A stretch of 34,479 nt of DNA from contig VGYL01000004.1 in assembly GCA_016872975.1 (NCBI GenBank), positions 1 through 34,479 on the forward strand. Direction: 5' to 3'. A model generated the notes under the pieces. It worked only from the letters and a program-made list of their open reading frames with translations. It searched no databases and was not told the origin of the DNA. A program made the position numbers and the translations under genes. The stretch is from Planctomycetota bacterium (GTDB taxonomy: Bacteria > Planctomycetota > Phycisphaerae > Sedimentisphaerales > Anaerobacaceae). Positions 8,222 to 16,499 of this stretch are shown here, one piece after another; position 1 is the stretch's first letter, and the number at the start of each line of letters is the position of its first letter.

Positions 8222-8843
8222 TATTCTGACCCCAATAATTTACGGACAAATCTCTGGCATGTCCACCCAGAAAAGTGGGCCGCCGGCCCGGTTTTTCGGG
8301 TGGAAAGCGAATCTGCGGGCCGCCGTGTCGCGCGCGAGCCTCGAGCGACCTCGCGCGGGTTGCCGCCGGCGCTCGCGGACCGCCCGATAATCCGCGCCGG
8401 ATCGAGAGGTATCACACTCGTCCTAAGTGCTTGTAGAACCGGGAGTAATGCTGATTCCAGAGGCTTTCACGGGGCCTGGTTCAAGAAACAGTCTTTTCGG
8501 GTAACGGAGAACGGGTGGCAGCGGCAAGCGCAGTCTTCGGAGCTTGCCGATGGTCTTGCTTGTCCGCCATCGGCAAGGCCTGCGCAGAGCCTCCGGCCTT
8601 GCCGCTGCCACCCACCCAGACTGTTACCCGGGTCTGAACCGGGCCTTTCACGAGCCTGCGGGCATCGCCAGGGCGGCGGCCGGACGGGAAGCGAAACGTC
8701 TGGCCCGCCCGTTTCGGCGCGAGCGCCAAGATCGGCAGCAGACTCGCAGGACTAGCGAAACGTACCACGAGCAGGAGGTCGAGACTCCATTCGGATGAGT
8801 GTCCGGGCCCGCGCGGGGACCCGCGGGCGGCGCGAAGATGCGC
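8222..8843. other. Long gene-free region upstream of rpsB
   Basis: No coding sequence is supported between the rpsB promoter and the stop of the next minus-strand gene. The region contains a compact GC hairpin followed by T residues on the plus strand (GGGCCGCCGGCCCGGTTTTT, about 8278-8297). It also has an imperfect GCGCGAG...CTCGCGC foldback near 8330-8357 and the large nested inverted repeat listed separately at 8461-8657. The ORFs the track reports here are low-complexity translations of these repeats. Confidence 0.6.
8461..8657. repeat. Large nested inverted repeat (TCTTCGGAG family, copy 2)
   Basis: A 200-nt foldback with three nested levels. The outer arms are about 8461-8483 and 8635-8657 (imperfect, around GGCCTGGTTCA). 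The middle arms are GGGTGGCAGCGGCAAG (8513-8528) with its perfect 16-bp complement at 8598-8613. The inner arms are CTTGCCGATGG (8543-8553) with CCATCGGCAAG (8567-8577), enclosing a 13-nt loop. The inner part matches the element at 51-115 with a compensatory base-pair change. GGCCTGGTTCA and GGGTGGC also recur near 33825-33865. There is no transposase gene inside, so this is a non-autonomous or structural element. Confidence 0.8.
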
Positions 8844-9284
8844 TCAATACCAGACGATGATCAGGATGTTCGGCTCGGTTTTCTTTTCCGTGATTTCGCC
8901 CTGGATCACGTTCGTGTGTTTGATCACGATCTGAGGATTCTCCCGGAGCCATTTTGCGATCTGTTCATCGAGGAAATGGATGGCGCCGGGATGGAGCTTG
9001 GTGAAAAAGGTCTTGCAGGCGGTGATTCGATCCCCCGCGGCGGCGGCCGGCCTGGGGGGCGCCGGCTTGGGGGGCACCGGTCGGGGGGGAACGGCGGCCT
9101 TGGGAGCGGCGGCTGCCGTCGGAGCCCCCGTGGCTCCGCCCAGATTCAACGGGGCCCGGGACACGTTGGGAGGGGTGCCCGCCCCGGTGTCCGTCATTGG
9201 GGCCGGCTCACCGGTCCTGCCCTCTGAAGAAGCCGGGCCATTGCGGTCATCGCTGCGTGGGGGATTGCTGCTCACATTGTCCAT
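8844..9284 (-). CDS. Hypothetical protein with Pro/Ala-rich N-terminus and conserved-looking C-terminal domain
   Basis: A 146-residue protein of unknown function. The first half is low complexity, rich in Pro, Ala and Gly (for example PPRPVPPKPAPPRP), and probably disordered. The last 60 residues look like a small folded domain: ITACKTFFTKLHPGAIHFLD, then QIAKWLRENPQIVIKHTNVI, ending in EPNILIIVWY. I have the impression of having seen similar short domains in other planctomycetes but cannot name a family. There is no signal peptide or membrane segment, which suggests a cytoplasmic protein. The ATG start has GGAGG seven to eight bases upstream. It follows the secretin gene by 125 nt in the same direction and may be co-transcribed with it, so a link to secretion or pilus function is possible but unproven. 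Confidence 0.75.
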   Translation of the reverse strand: MDNVSSNPPRSDDRNGPASSEGRTGEPAPMTDTGAGTPPNVSRAPLNLGGATGAPTAAAAPKAAVPPRPVPPKPAPPRPAAAAGDRITACKTFFTKLHPGAIHFLDEQIAKWLRENPQIVIKHTNVIQGEITEKKTEPNILIIVWY

Positions 9285-9409
9285 GTGCGACCCTCCAGAT
9301 AAGTCGATCTACAGGTTGCGTGCTCCACGGATCGGCCCCGGGACCGCGCCCGGGCGCTCGGCGCCCTGTCAACGGCCCGGATGTTTGCCTTTGGGGGCGT
9401 GCCGACGCT

Positions 9410-11122
9410 CTATTTCTGTCCGAGCATTTGCTCGTCTGCGGCACCTCCTCGGGGCGGTGGGGTCCGCTCGGGCGGCTTCGACCCCTCCGCCTTGTTGCCG
9501 TTTTGCTTGGCTATCGATTCTCTGGGATTTCCCGCCTCGCTCGGTTCCGGCGGTTTGGGAGACCGATCCCGGGGACGCGGAAGCTCCGTCCTGTCCTGCC
9601 GGACTTCGGAGGTGGTATTGGGGGTCTCCGTCGGCTCCAGGGCTCCTGTCTTGTTCGGTCCGAGCCCGGTTTCCCCATTCTCCCCGCGCCGGTCGCTCGG
9701 AGGGGCCGGCGGACGGGGCCCGGTCGTTTCTGCTTCCGGTTCCTGTGGCGCCGAGCGGAAGAACGGGAGCCGGCGCTCTTCCTCCTCCCGGCGGGCTTTG
9801 GTGCCCAGCGGGTCCAGGACTCGCTCGTGCAGTCCCTGAGTCATCGGGGAGGAATGCCGGTCCTTCAGGAGATCGATCATCTCCTGGTTGGGCTTGCCCC
9901 GCGTCGAGATGCTCGGGGTCAGGATGAAGATGACCTCGGTGGCCCGCTCCTCGAAATCCCGGCCGGAGAACAACAGGTTCAGCACGGGGATATCTTTCAG
10001 AATGGGTACCCCACGGACCACGTCGCGCTTCTCGCTCTTGCGGATGCCGCCGATGATCAGGCTTTCGCCGAGCCGGATGCGGTTCTGCTTGTTCGTGATG
10101 ACCCGTTCGGTCACGATGGGCGTCTGCTTGATGCCTTCCGGCGTCAGGTAGGCGGCGATCTGCGCCGTGGTCTGCAGGCCGATGTAGCCGTCGGCGAAGA
10201 CGTGCGGCGTGATTTCGAGCGAGTCGACCACGTCGTAGTACTCGGTCTTGGTCTCGAACAGGGCGTCCGCCGTCGAGCCGTACCGCAGGACAATCTGCTG
10301 CAAGGGCACGTGCTGTTTCGATTGAATCTTGGCGGTCTGGCCGTTGACGACCTCCAGCGACGGATTCATCAGGATCTTCAGGTAGCCCCGGGAGACGAGA
10401 AGGTCGACCAGGGCATTGAAGTTATCCCGCTTGATGCCCACTTTCAGACCGAACCGGGCGCGGGCCGGATCGCGCAGCGCCGCGCCGGGAAAGGCCGGCA
10501 GCAAACTGACGTTGCCTCGGGAATCCACCTGCTCTTTGCCCCCCAGGGCGACCCCTTCGCCGAACAGATTCTCGATCATCAGCGTGGTTTCGCGGTCCAT
10601 CGTCAGGTCCGCGTACAATTCCGAGACCATGCAGTCGATTCGGACCTGGATGGGAGGGATATCGGCCTCCTGGATGATCTCCAGGACGGCGTCGGCGTCC
10701 GCCTCGGTCGGACATCGGACCAGGAGCTGATTCGTGGCGGGGTTCGCCGAGACGGTGTAGCCGGGCAGGATCTTGGATTGCCCCTTCTCGTCAAAGAGCT
10801 TCACGGCAAACTGGTCGTGAATGATCTGCCGCATTTCCACGGCCGTGTGGTACTGGCAGAAGTAGATGAGTTTCCATTCCTCCACGCCGGCGACGACCTG
10901 TCTGAGTTTCTTGGGAGGCGATTTGTAAACCTCCGGCCGCGGGACGTTGGGGTCCGGGATCGTTTCGATCCGGCTCAGGTCGCGCAGGATGCTCTGCGCT
11001 TCGATCGCCGTGACGCGCTCGTCCGGCCAGTCATGGCAGCCCGGCAGGCCGGCCGACGCCAGCATCAGCAGAGCCACAAGAAGTCTCTTCCGGCGGCCGA
11101 TCTTGTGGCTGTTGTTCCCCAT
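9410..11122 (-). CDS. Secretin-family outer-membrane lipoprotein (type II/IV-like)
   Basis: A 570-residue secretin, the ring-forming outer-membrane channel of type II secretion or type IV pilus systems. The N-terminus has an RRKR patch, a hydrophobic stretch and a lipobox LPGC with Cys29 as likely lipidation site. Residues of about 80-170 resemble the periplasmic N-domains (NPATNQLLVRCPTEADADAV). The core secretin region follows, including VRIDCMVSELYADL, QQIVLRYGS, and the hallmark VPILKDIPVLNLLFSG followed by EVIFILTPSI. The last 130 or so residues are a Pro/Glu/Arg-rich tail that looks disordered, which is unusual for a secretin. AAGGA precedes the ATG. No other secretion genes are adjacent, although a prepilin-like protein is encoded at 29.7 kb. 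Confidence 0.88.
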   Translation of the reverse strand: MGNNSHKIGRRKRLLVALLMLASAGLPGCHDWPDERVTAIEAQSILRDLSRIETIPDPNVPRPEVYKSPPKKLRQVVAGVEEWKLIYFCQYHTAVEMRQIIHDQFAVKLFDEKGQSKILPGYTVSANPATNQLLVRCPTEADADAVLEIIQEADIPPIQVRIDCMVSELYADLTMDRETTLMIENLFGEGVALGGKEQVDSRGNVSLLPAFPGAALRDPARARFGLKVGIKRDNFNALVDLLVSRGYLKILMNPSLEVVNGQTAKIQSKQHVPLQQIVLRYGSTADALFETKTEYYDVVDSLEITPHVFADGYIGLQTTAQIAAYLTPEGIKQTPIVTERVITNKQNRIRLGESLIIGGIRKSEKRDVVRGVPILKDIPVLNLLFSGRDFEERATEVIFILTPSISTRGKPNQEMIDLLKDRHSSPMTQGLHERVLDPLGTKARREEEERRLPFFRSAPQEPEAETTGPRPPAPPSDRRGENGETGLGPNKTGALEPTETPNTTSEVRQDRTELPRPRDRSPKPPEPSEAGNPRESIAKQNGNKAEGSKPPERTPPPRGGAADEQMLGQK

Positions 11123-11369
11123 AGATCCTTACCTGTTGACGGCACCCGTACTTGGCGGCGCTCCATCCGTGTTTCTTCTATCCCATGAGCCTCCTTTCCG
11201 TGCAGGTAGACGGCAGCACGGGAGATTCTATTGCATCTTTCCTTATCGGCAAGGCGATTTTGCTGGGATTAGCGAAAATGCCCGCTATTATCCGGCCTGG
11301 AGTCCAAATCCGTCCGGAAATGACAAAAGGAGCAGAACAAATATCATTTTCCTGCTAAGATAGGGGTAT
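11123..11369. other. Divergent intergenic region, secretin / rimO
   Basis: This region of 247 nt lies between two divergently read genes and has no supported gene. An extended -10-like TGC-TAAGAT lies at 11353-11361, just ahead of the rimO start. It has no convincing -35 box and would give an almost leaderless message. Other parts show nothing clear. Confidence 0.35.
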
Positions 11370-12749
11370 ATGCCAGGGAACAAGCGAAAACCGGTAACCG
11401 TGGGCTTCGTGGCGCTGGGCTGCCCGAAGAACGTCGTCGACAGCGAGAAAATGCTGGCCCATCTGGCCGAGGCGGGCTTCCTGATCGCGGCCGAGCCCGA
11501 ACGGGCCGACGTGGTCGTGATCAACACGTGCGGATTCATCGAGCCCGCGACCCGCGAGTCGCTGGAGGCGGTCGGGCAGGCCCTCGCGAATAAACGGATG
11601 GGAAATGTACGAAAAGTGCTCGTGGCCGGCTGCCTGGCGCAGCGCCTGGGCGGGGCGCTGCTGGAGCAGGCCGCCGGCGTGGACGCGGTGGTCGGCCTGG
11701 AGCAGCGCGACGCCATCGTGCAGATCCTGCGGGAAACGCTCGTCTCGGAGACGCCGCGCGTCTACCTGGGGCCGACGCCCTGCACGGTGGTGGATGACCG
11801 CGTCCGGCTGCGGATCGGACCGGTTCACAGCGCGTACCTGCGCATCAGCGAAGGATGCAGCCATCGGTGTTCGTTCTGTACGATCCCGGCGATTCGCGGC
11901 CCGTTTCGGAGCAAGCCGCCCTCTCTGGTCCTCGACGAAGCGCGGGAACTGGTCGGGTCCGGAGCCGTGGAGCTGAATCTCATCGGACAGGATACGACCC
12001 TGTACGGCCGGGATCGAAAACAGAAGGACGGTCTCGCTTCCCTGCTCGGGGAGATGGAGTCCATTTCCGGCTTGGCGTGGATTCGGTTGCTCTATGCGTA
12101 CCCGACGGGCATCACCGACCGTCTCATCGAGACGATGGCGCAGAGCGCGAAGGTCGTTCACTATCTCGACGTTCCCTTGCAGCACGCCAGCGACCGGATT
12201 CTCCAGGCGATGCGCCGGCCGGACACGAAGGATGCGTTGTGGCGGCTCCTCGACCGGCTCCGTGCGGCGCTGCCCGATATCGTCCTGAGGACCACGCTGA
12301 TCGTGGGATTTCCGGGGGAGACGCCGGAGGAGTTCCAGGAACTGTTGGAGTTTGTCCGGCGGGCGTGCTTCGACGCACTGGGCGCTTTCCCCTATTTCCC
12401 GGAGGCGGGCACGCCGGCCGCGACATTCCCGGACCAGGTCCCCGAGGAGGTCAAGCAGGCGCGGTTGGAGGAATTGATGCTGACGCAACAGGAAATCGCC
12501 TTCGCCAAAAATGCCGAACGCATCGGCAGCCGGCTGACCTGTCTGGTGGAGGAGGCGGGGCGGCCGAGCCGCCGTCGCGGATCGCGGCGCTCCTCCGCCG
12601 TCGGTCGCGGACGGTTCTACGGACAGGCCCCGGACATCGATGGCCTCTGCCGGATCCGCAGGGGCACAGCGCCGCCGGGCGAGTTCATCGAGACGCGTGT
12701 CCTCGGGACCGATGCATACGATTTGGTGGTCGAGCAAATTTGCTGTTGA
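11370..12749 (+). CDS. rimO: Ribosomal protein S12 methylthiotransferase
   Basis: RimO is a radical-SAM enzyme with two iron-sulfur clusters that adds a methylthio group to an aspartate of ribosomal protein S12. The N-terminal UPF0004-type domain carries the three cluster cysteines Cys18 (ALGCPKN), Cys54 (NTCGF) and Cys88 (AGCLAQR). The radical-SAM motif CSHRCSFC gives Cys163, Cys167 and Cys170. YAYPTGITDRLIETMA and YLDVPLQHASDRILQAMRRP are typical of RimO, and GRFYGQAPDIDG belongs to the C-terminal TRAM domain. An Arg-rich insert (RPSRRRGSRRSS) sits at the start of the TRAM region. AGGGG precedes the ATG. pgsA follows directly, an arrangement common in bacteria. Confidence 0.95.
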   Translation: MPGNKRKPVTVGFVALGCPKNVVDSEKMLAHLAEAGFLIAAEPERADVVVINTCGFIEPATRESLEAVGQALANKRMGNVRKVLVAGCLAQRLGGALLEQAAGVDAVVGLEQRDAIVQILRETLVSETPRVYLGPTPCTVVDDRVRLRIGPVHSAYLRISEGCSHRCSFCTIPAIRGPFRSKPPSLVLDEARELVGSGAVELNLIGQDTTLYGRDRKQKDGLASLLGEMESISGLAWIRLLYAYPTGITDRLIETMAQSAKVVHYLDVPLQHASDRILQAMRRPDTKDALWRLLDRLRAALPDIVLRTTLIVGFPGETPEEFQELLEFVRRACFDALGAFPYFPEAGTPAATFPDQVPEEVKQARLEELMLTQQEIAFAKNAERIGSRLTCLVEEAGRPSRRRGSRRSSAVGRGRFYGQAPDIDGLCRIRRGTAPPGEFIETRVLGTDAYDLVVEQICC

Positions 12750-12781
12750 AGCGCGGTGGCGGCCTCAGTAAACTCTCCGCT

Positions 12782-13390
12782 ATGTGGAAATCCGTTCCCA
12801 ATGTTCTAACCTTCATGCGCCTGGGGCTGACCGTTGTCTTTCTGGGGATGGTTCTTTACTGGCCCCGCGTCACGGCGGGGCCTGTGTTCCTGGACGTGGC
12901 TTTCGTTCTGTTCGTGGTCGCCGGTTTGACGGACGTGGTGGACGGCCACGTCGCCCGCCGGTGGAACGCCACGAGCAAGTTCGGCCGCATCATCGACCCG
13001 CTGGTCGACAAAGTCCTCGTGTGCGGCGCGTTTGTCTGCTTCGCACTGATCGGGGTCCCGAAGCTCTTCGACTGGGACCCGGTCACGCTGAGTGTGGTCC
13101 ATTGGGCGGTCGCCGGCGTTCTCATCGTGCGCGAGGCCTATGTCACGATCCTGCGTCAGGTGGCGGAGTCGCGCGGCATCAACTTCGCCGCGGTCCGGAT
13201 CGGAAAAATCAAAATGTTCGTGCAGGTCTTCGCGATCGGGACCGTGCTGATCAAAGTGGCGCACGTCCCCGCCGCTTGGGGACACTGGTTCACGCTGGCG
13301 GTCTTTGCGCTGATGGTGGGGGTCACCATTGCCTCGGGATGGCAGGCGACGCAGCGCATCCGGACGCCACTGCAGGTGATCGAGGGGTAG
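12782..13390 (+). CDS. pgsA: CDP-diacylglycerol-glycerol-3-phosphate 3-phosphatidyltransferase
   Basis: Phosphatidylglycerophosphate synthase commits CDP-diacylglycerol to anionic phospholipid synthesis in the inner membrane. The 202-residue protein starts MWKSVPNVLTFMRLGLT, as typical PgsA does. It has the CDP-alcohol phosphatidyltransferase signature in DVVDGHVARRWNATSKFG, followed by IIDPLVDK, giving the metal-binding aspartates. Several hydrophobic helices follow. In the ORF track it is only the end of a longer ORF (11855-13390) whose front part is a rimO shadow. The start is the ATG at 12782, with no strong ribosome binding site. The next gene starts 2 nt after its stop. Confidence 0.93.
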   Translation: MWKSVPNVLTFMRLGLTVVFLGMVLYWPRVTAGPVFLDVAFVLFVVAGLTDVVDGHVARRWNATSKFGRIIDPLVDKVLVCGAFVCFALIGVPKLFDWDPVTLSVVHWAVAGVLIVREAYVTILRQVAESRGINFAAVRIGKIKMFVQVFAIGTVLIKVAHVPAAWGHWFTLAVFALMVGVTIASGWQATQRIRTPLQVIEG

Positions 13391-13392
13391 AA

Positions 13393-15609
13393 ATGGGATG
13401 CTGGTCGCGTCACGGGATTGTGTGTGCGGATTTTATCGGGCTTTGCCTGGCGGCCTTCTGGGCGGCGACCGCGGGTGCGGGTCAGAGCGGACCGCGGGAG
13501 TTTCTGCCGCCTCTGCCGGCGGGACAAGGTTGGACGCTGGTCTGGAGCGATGAATTCGAGGGGGACACGATCGATGGGTCCAAGTGGGAGTTGCTCGGCG
13601 ACTGGAAGCGGCGCGATGGCTTCTGGGTCAAGGAGGACGCCTACCTCGACGGCCAGGGCCATCTGATCCTGCGGACGAAGAAAGACGGTGACCGGTACAC
13701 CAGCGGGGCCGTGCGGACCCGGGGCAGATTCGAGCACCGGTACGGCTACTGGGTCTGCCGGTGTCAATTCCCGACGCAGCCGGGACATTGGCCGGCGTTC
13801 TGGCTGATGGGCGACGGCGTGGGCAAAGTCGGCGACGGAGGCCGCGATGGGACCGAAATCGACATCATGGAAAAGCCCTGGCTGACCGACCGCACCACCC
13901 AGAACCTGCACTGGGACGGCTACGGCAAGGACCATCAGAGCGCCGGCCACACCTTCACGGTCCCGGGCCTGAGCCAGGGTTTCCACACCTTCGGCCTGTA
14001 CTGGACGCCCGAGGAGTACGTGTTTTACGTCAACGGTCAGGAAACCTGGCGGACCCGGGCCGGCGGCGTGTCGCAGGTCCCGCAGTTTGCCAAGCTTACG
14101 GAAGAGATTGGCAAGTGGGGCGGGGACATCGCCCAGGCGAATCTGCCCGACTACTTCAAGGTGGACTACGTCCGGGTGTACGACGTGGTGGACGGGGCCA
14201 AGCCTGCGCAAGACGATCCGAAGAAGTCGCTGATCTGGCGGGCGGCCCACGTACGGCCCTCGCCGCAACAGCTTGCCTGGCAGGAGCTGGAGTTCATCGG
14301 GTTCATCCACTACACGGTCAACGCCTTCACGGACCGGGAGTGGGGCGATGGGACCGAGAGCCCCTCGATCTTCCATCCGACCGAGCTCGATACCCGCCAG
14401 TGGGTCCGGGTCTGCAAGGACGCCGGGATGAAGATGATCATCCTCACCGCCAAGCACCATGACGGCTTCTGCCTGTGGCCCAGCAAGTACACCGAGCACT
14501 CGGTGAAGAACAGTCCCTACAAGAACGGCCAAGGGGACATCGTCGGCGAACTGGCCCAGGCCTGCCGCGAGGCCGGGCTGAAGCTGGGGCTTTACGTATC
14601 GCCCTGGGACCGGCACGAACCGACCTACGGCGACACCGCGGGCTACAACCGCTTCTACAAGAACCAGCTCCGCGAGATCCTCACCAACTACGGCGAGGTC
14701 ACTGAAGTCTGGTTCGACGGCGCCAAAGGACCCAATGCCAGGGACATGGAATACGACTGGAACGGCTATTACGCCCTCGTCCGCGAGCTGCAGCCCAGCG
14801 CGGTGATCTTCAACGGCCCCGATGTCCGCTGGGTGGGCAACGAACGCGGCTACGCCCGCGCGAGCGAGTGGAGCGTGGTGAACCGCAACGACAGGCCCTT
14901 CGATTTCATCAAGGCCACGGCCCAGGACCTGGGCAGCCTCGAAGCCCTCGGCCAGGGCGACCGGCTCATCTGGTATCCGGCCGAGACCGATGTCTCCATC
15001 CGCCCGGGCTGGTTCTATCATGCCAAGGAGGATGACAAGGTGAAATCGGTTGAGCACCTGCTCGACATCTACTTCAGCTCCGTCGGCTACAACAGCGTGC
15101 TCCTGCTCAACTTGCCGCCCGACCGGCGCGGGCTGATCCATGAGAAGGACGTCCAGCGGCTGCGCGAGTTCCGCCAAGCTCTCGACGCCATCTTCAAGGA
15201 AAACCTGGCCGCGGGGGCGAAGGCGAAGGCATCAAGCGTGCGCGGCAACACCCCCGCCTTTGCCGCCGACAAGATCACCGACGGCAACCGGGACACCTAC
15301 TGGACGACCGACGACTGGACGACCTCGGCTATGGTCGAATTCGATCTGGGCGCAGACCGCACCTTCAACGTGGCGGAATTGGCCGAGTACATCAGGATCG
15401 GCCAGCGGATCAGTGCCTTCATGCTGGACGCGTGGGACGGCAGCGGCTGGAAGGAGTTCGCCCGCGGCACGACGGTCGGTTACAAGCGGCTGCTTCGCTT
15501 CGGCAATGTCACGACCTCGAAGGTCCGACTCCGCATCCTGGATTCCCGCGTCTGCCCCACGCTCTCGCGCTTTGGCCTGTATCGCGCCCCAGCCGTCGCA
15601 GATTCGTAG
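13393..15609 (+). CDS. Secreted GH16-GH29-F5/8C multidomain glycoside hydrolase
   Basis: A 738-residue polysaccharide-degrading enzyme with two catalytic modules. A hydrophobic N-terminal stretch (about residues 8-30) is probably a signal peptide. Residues of about 40-265 form a GH16 module with the catalytic motif EIDIME (Glu155, Asp157, Glu160). Residues of about 280-600 form a GH29 alpha-L-fucosidase-like module, with AKHHDGFCLW and VWFDGAKG containing the likely nucleophile Asp442. Residues of about 605-738 look like an F5/8-type-C (CBM32-like) carbohydrate-binding module, including DKITDGNRDTYWTTDD. The ATG lies 2 nt after the pgsA stop, with GAGGGG inside the pgsA end as ribosome binding site, so translation is probably coupled. 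It may act on a fucosylated algal or mucilage glycan; that substrate is inference. The joining of GH16 and GH29 in one chain is unusual. Confidence 0.9.
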   Translation: MGCWSRHGIVCADFIGLCLAAFWAATAGAGQSGPREFLPPLPAGQGWTLVWSDEFEGDTIDGSKWELLGDWKRRDGFWVKEDAYLDGQGHLILRTKKDGDRYTSGAVRTRGRFEHRYGYWVCRCQFPTQPGHWPAFWLMGDGVGKVGDGGRDGTEIDIMEKPWLTDRTTQNLHWDGYGKDHQSAGHTFTVPGLSQGFHTFGLYWTPEEYVFYVNGQETWRTRAGGVSQVPQFAKLTEEIGKWGGDIAQANLPDYFKVDYVRVYDVVDGAKPAQDDPKKSLIWRAAHVRPSPQQLAWQELEFIGFIHYTVNAFTDREWGDGTESPSIFHPTELDTRQWVRVCKDAGMKMIILTAKHHDGFCLWPSKYTEHSVKNSPYKNGQGDIVGELAQACREAGLKLGLYVSPWDRHEPTYGDTAGYNRFYKNQLREILTNYGEVTEVWFDGAKGPNARDMEYDWNGYYALVRELQPSAVIFNGPDVRWVGNERGYARASEWSVVNRNDRPFDFIKATAQDLGSLEALGQGDRLIWYPAETDVSIRPGWFYHAKEDDKVKSVEHLLDIYFSSVGYNSVLLLNLPPDRRGLIHEKDVQRLREFRQALDAIFKENLAAGAKAKASSVRGNTPAFAADKITDGNRDTYWTTDDWTTSAMVEFDLGADRTFNVAELAEYIRIGQRISAFMLDAWDGSGWKEFARGTTVGYKRLLRFGNVTTSKVRLRILDSRVCPTLSRFGLYRAPAVADS

Positions 15610-15737
15610 TGTGCCCGCCAGGGCGTAGGATCACGAGGGCGCGCCCGGGCAGGAAGGCGTGGGCTTGGTCACGAGAGGAAGGGGCTGCGCGTGGTTCTTG
15701 GCAGCCCCAGGAATTCGGACCGGTTGCCCGGTTTCGT

Positions 15738-16388
15738 CTATGGTTTCGTCGTTTGGGGCGCCGGGGCTGGTACGCAGGAAGGGAACTGAGGCAGACGTTT
15801 GAACGCCAATTGCGGCAACGCGGCACAGACCACCGGCTTGGCCCCTTCATCCGGCAGTCTGTCTCCATCCAGATCCTGGGCCGGCGTGTAAGCCGCATAC
15901 GTGAACTCACGCATGAGCATGGTGCTACCGTCCGCGAGCTCCGCGATGCCGGCAAGGACTACCATGTACACGGTTTCGCCGATATCCAGAACCGTGGGCC
16001 CACCCCCCTTGATCCCGTGACACACCACGCTGAAGCGGAAGGTATTCGCCCCTATTCGCACCAGGTGCCCGAGCAAGTCGGACACCCTCTCCGTGCCCGG
16101 CGTGAGCCTATACGCGGTCGGGGAGCACTCCGGGTGCTTGCCCACACAGGTGTACACCAGGCCCTCGGAACCTTGAGCACTCACGACCAGCGAGAGGATA
16201 GCCGGCCGGCCAGCGGGCGTCGGTGTCATGGGCGTCCAGATGCCCTCCAAGGACAGATCGGACCGGGGCATATTGCCTGGAGCGACGCCACCTTCGTTGG
16301 CCGTGACGGTCGCCCGGGGTACGGCGGCCAGTAACCCAAACAGAAATGCCACGAGCGCTACACCAATTCCCCATCTTCGTGAGTTCAT
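15738..16388 (-). CDS. Hypothetical secreted protein
   Basis: A 216-residue protein of unknown function. It has a clear signal peptide: MNSRRWGIGVALVAFLFGLL with likely cleavage after the PRATVTA region. The body contains SLEGIWTPMTPTPAGRPAIL, four or more cysteines that could form disulfides (VYTCVGKHPEC, VVCHGIKGG, VVCAAL), and a DLDGDRLPDEG patch. The patch resembles a calcium-binding Asp-rich loop. The start is the ATG at 16388 with GGAGG seven bases upstream; the track ORF extends 28 codons further with no support. It is followed by the converging GH16-GH29 gene and preceded by an SGNH-hydrolase gene in the same direction, 111 nt away. Confidence 0.75.
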   Translation of the reverse strand: MNSRRWGIGVALVAFLFGLLAAVPRATVTANEGGVAPGNMPRSDLSLEGIWTPMTPTPAGRPAILSLVVSAQGSEGLVYTCVGKHPECSPTAYRLTPGTERVSDLLGHLVRIGANTFRFSVVCHGIKGGGPTVLDIGETVYMVVLAGIAELADGSTMLMREFTYAAYTPAQDLDGDRLPDEGAKPVVCAALPQLAFKRLPQFPSCVPAPAPQTTKP

Positions 16389-16499
16389 TGCAGTACCTCC
16401 GTTGATGATGGTTGATCTGATCCAGCGGAAGGCCCTCCGGTCGCGACACGTTGCAACAGAAGACCCAATCACACCGCCGACAACTAGGTTCTATGGTAG

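Noticed and set aside
8270-8300. Rho-independent terminator (GGGCCGCCGGCCC followed by TTTTT) on the plus strand
   Set aside because: No plus-strand gene ends nearby, so there is nothing for it to terminate. It is noted only as part of the gene-free region.
5602-8755. Long plus-strand ORFs (5602-7344, 6812-8755) opposite pyrH, tsf and rpsB
   Set aside because: The opposite strand holds unmistakable essential genes; these ORFs have no recognisable domain or ribosome binding site.
9197-11188. 663-residue plus-strand ORF opposite the secretin
   Set aside because: Antisense shadow of a well-supported secretin with lipobox.
11355-12737. 460-residue minus-strand ORF opposite rimO
   Set aside because: Shadow; rimO on the plus strand has all cluster cysteines.
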